From NCBI GenBank assembly GCA_016462095.1, contig JAEMTW010000135.1, forward strand, positions 1-5,487: a DNA stretch of 5,487 nt, in the 5' to 3' direction. Each line of letters starts with the position of its first letter. Position 1 is the first letter of the stretch. This document shows, piece by piece, positions 4,764 to 5,487 of this stretch. Made by a program: the position numbers and the translations under genes. A model generated the notes under the pieces. That model did not search any database and was not told where the DNA came from. It worked only from the letters and a program-made list of their open reading frames with translations. This DNA comes from Thermoleophilia bacterium. GTDB lineage: Bacteria > Actinomycetota > Thermoleophilia > Gaiellales > F1-60-MAGs149.

Positions 4764-5487
4764 TCAGTGCGTACCGGGAGCAGGCCCTGGTAGCGAGGCG
4801 TCGAGCAGGCTGGCCGCGCGCTGTCCGCTACGGATTGCGCCTTCCATAAAGCCCGACCAGATGTCATCGGTAAACTCGCCGGCCAACACGAGTCGTCCGT
4901 GGCGCTGGCGGAGGAGTTCATCATTGGGCCGATCACCGGGACGCACATGGGTATAGATGCCCTGTGCATACGGATCGTCGTGCCAGGTTTGCGTGCCGGC
5001 GGCGTCGAAGTCGAGTTCGAGATCGGGGCGGACCTCGGCGACGCTGCGCGCCCACGCGGTGCCGTCGCGCTCTACCTCGAGCAGGTCGAGCATCGGTTGC
5101 GAGCCAATAAAGCCAGCGAGCACGGGACGGAGCCCCTCGTCGCCTTGATTGGCAGTCCAGACCCAATAGTCATGACGGGTATCGAGCACCGCGCTCGGCT
5201 CCGCAGCACCCAGCAGTGGAACGAAGAGCTTGGCTGCGTGGGAGACGCCAAACGTGCTCGCGGCAGCCAAGACATCGGCGGGTAACAGAGCGGCAAACGG
5301 CGCTTGCACGAGAATCGGCTTGGGGAGTGCCAAGACGATGTGGGCGGCGCGATGTGCACCCTTCGTGGTCTGCACCGAAACGCCGTGTTCGTCGATTGTG
5401 ATCTCGAGCACTGGCTCACTCAGACGAATGCGGTCCCCAAGGATCGCGGCGAGTGCGCGCGGTGGTGCATCGCTACCGGTGCCGATG
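4764..5487 (-). CDS. FAD-dependent amine oxidase family protein, C-terminal part (5' end off window)
   Basis: The C-terminal 240 residues of a flavin amine oxidase (monoamine oxidase / NAD(P)-binding Rossmann flavoprotein superfamily), which oxidises an amine or related substrate with FAD. The reading frame enters from the right edge with IGTGSDAPPRALAAILGDRIRLSEPVLEI, the usual segment where a Gly-rich loop precedes 'LG..I.L..PV..I'. It continues with IVLALPKP (50-57), the conserved 'vi.A.P' strand; LAGFIGSQPM; W-x-DDPYAQGIYTHVRPGD; and the FAD-binding C-terminal motif LAGEFTDDIWSGFMEGAIRSGQRAA (201-225). The N-terminal GxGxxG dinucleotide fold lies outside the window, so about half the protein is missing. 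The stop is 10 bases beyond the tRNA 3' end and the two genes converge. The substrate cannot be told, and nothing visible links it to the dehydratase operon. Confidence 0.9.
   Translation of the reverse strand, partial: IGTGSDAPPRALAAILGDRIRLSEPVLEITIDEHGVSVQTTKGAHRAAHIVLALPKPILVQAPFAALLPADVLAAASTFGVSHAAKLFVPLLGAAEPSAVLDTRHDYWVWTANQGDEGLRPVLAGFIGSQPMLDLLEVERDGTAWARSVAEVRPDLELDFDAAGTQTWHDDPYAQGIYTHVRPGDRPNDELLRQRHGRLVLAGEFTDDIWSGFMEGAIRSGQRAASLLDASLPGPAPGTH

Overview
The window is a GC-rich bacterial fragment. Its codons favour G/C at the third position, its tRNA gene does not encode the 3' CCA, and two genes have a TANNNT hexamer exactly six bases before the ATG, as in leaderless transcripts. 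These traits, and the protein styles, suggest an actinobacterium or another high-GC lineage such as Chloroflexota. No taxonomic marker settles it. Genes run off both ends, so this is probably a short contig.

Left part (1-3366, all minus strand): an operon for a coenzyme B12-dependent diol/glycerol dehydratase. Transcription runs from about 3366 toward 1. The first gene fuses the large and medium subunits into one 749-residue chain. The small subunit follows, overlapping it by 13 bases, and then the large subunit of the reactivating factor (DdrA/PduG type), which starts one base after the small-subunit stop and is cut by the window edge. The fused enzyme should convert a 1,2-diol or glycerol to an aldehyde by radical chemistry, and the reactivase should exchange damaged cobalamin. 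The known catalytic residues are kept, but two residues that shape the substrate pocket differ from the Klebsiella enzyme. The N-terminal tails that send the enzyme into bacterial microcompartments are missing, so a free cytosolic enzyme is likely.

Middle (3367-4412): across an 89-base divergent promoter region lies a plus-strand kinase of the phosphoribulokinase/uridine kinase family. No RuBisCO is visible and its substrate is unknown. Its end carries a strong hairpin, and its stop codon overlaps the stop of a convergent 76-residue membrane ORF that looks like the C-terminal piece of a lysylphosphatidylglycerol synthase/flippase-type protein (4409-4639, minus).

Right part (4640-5487): a tRNA gene with anticodon CAU (probably elongator Met) on the plus strand, with a recognisable promoter, then the C-terminal 240 residues of a flavin-dependent amine oxidase on the minus strand, cut by the window end. 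The main points for follow-up are the dehydratase fusion with its altered pocket, the kinase beside it, the orphan membrane fragment, and an 18-bp perfect inverted repeat at the very left edge that may be an assembly artefact.
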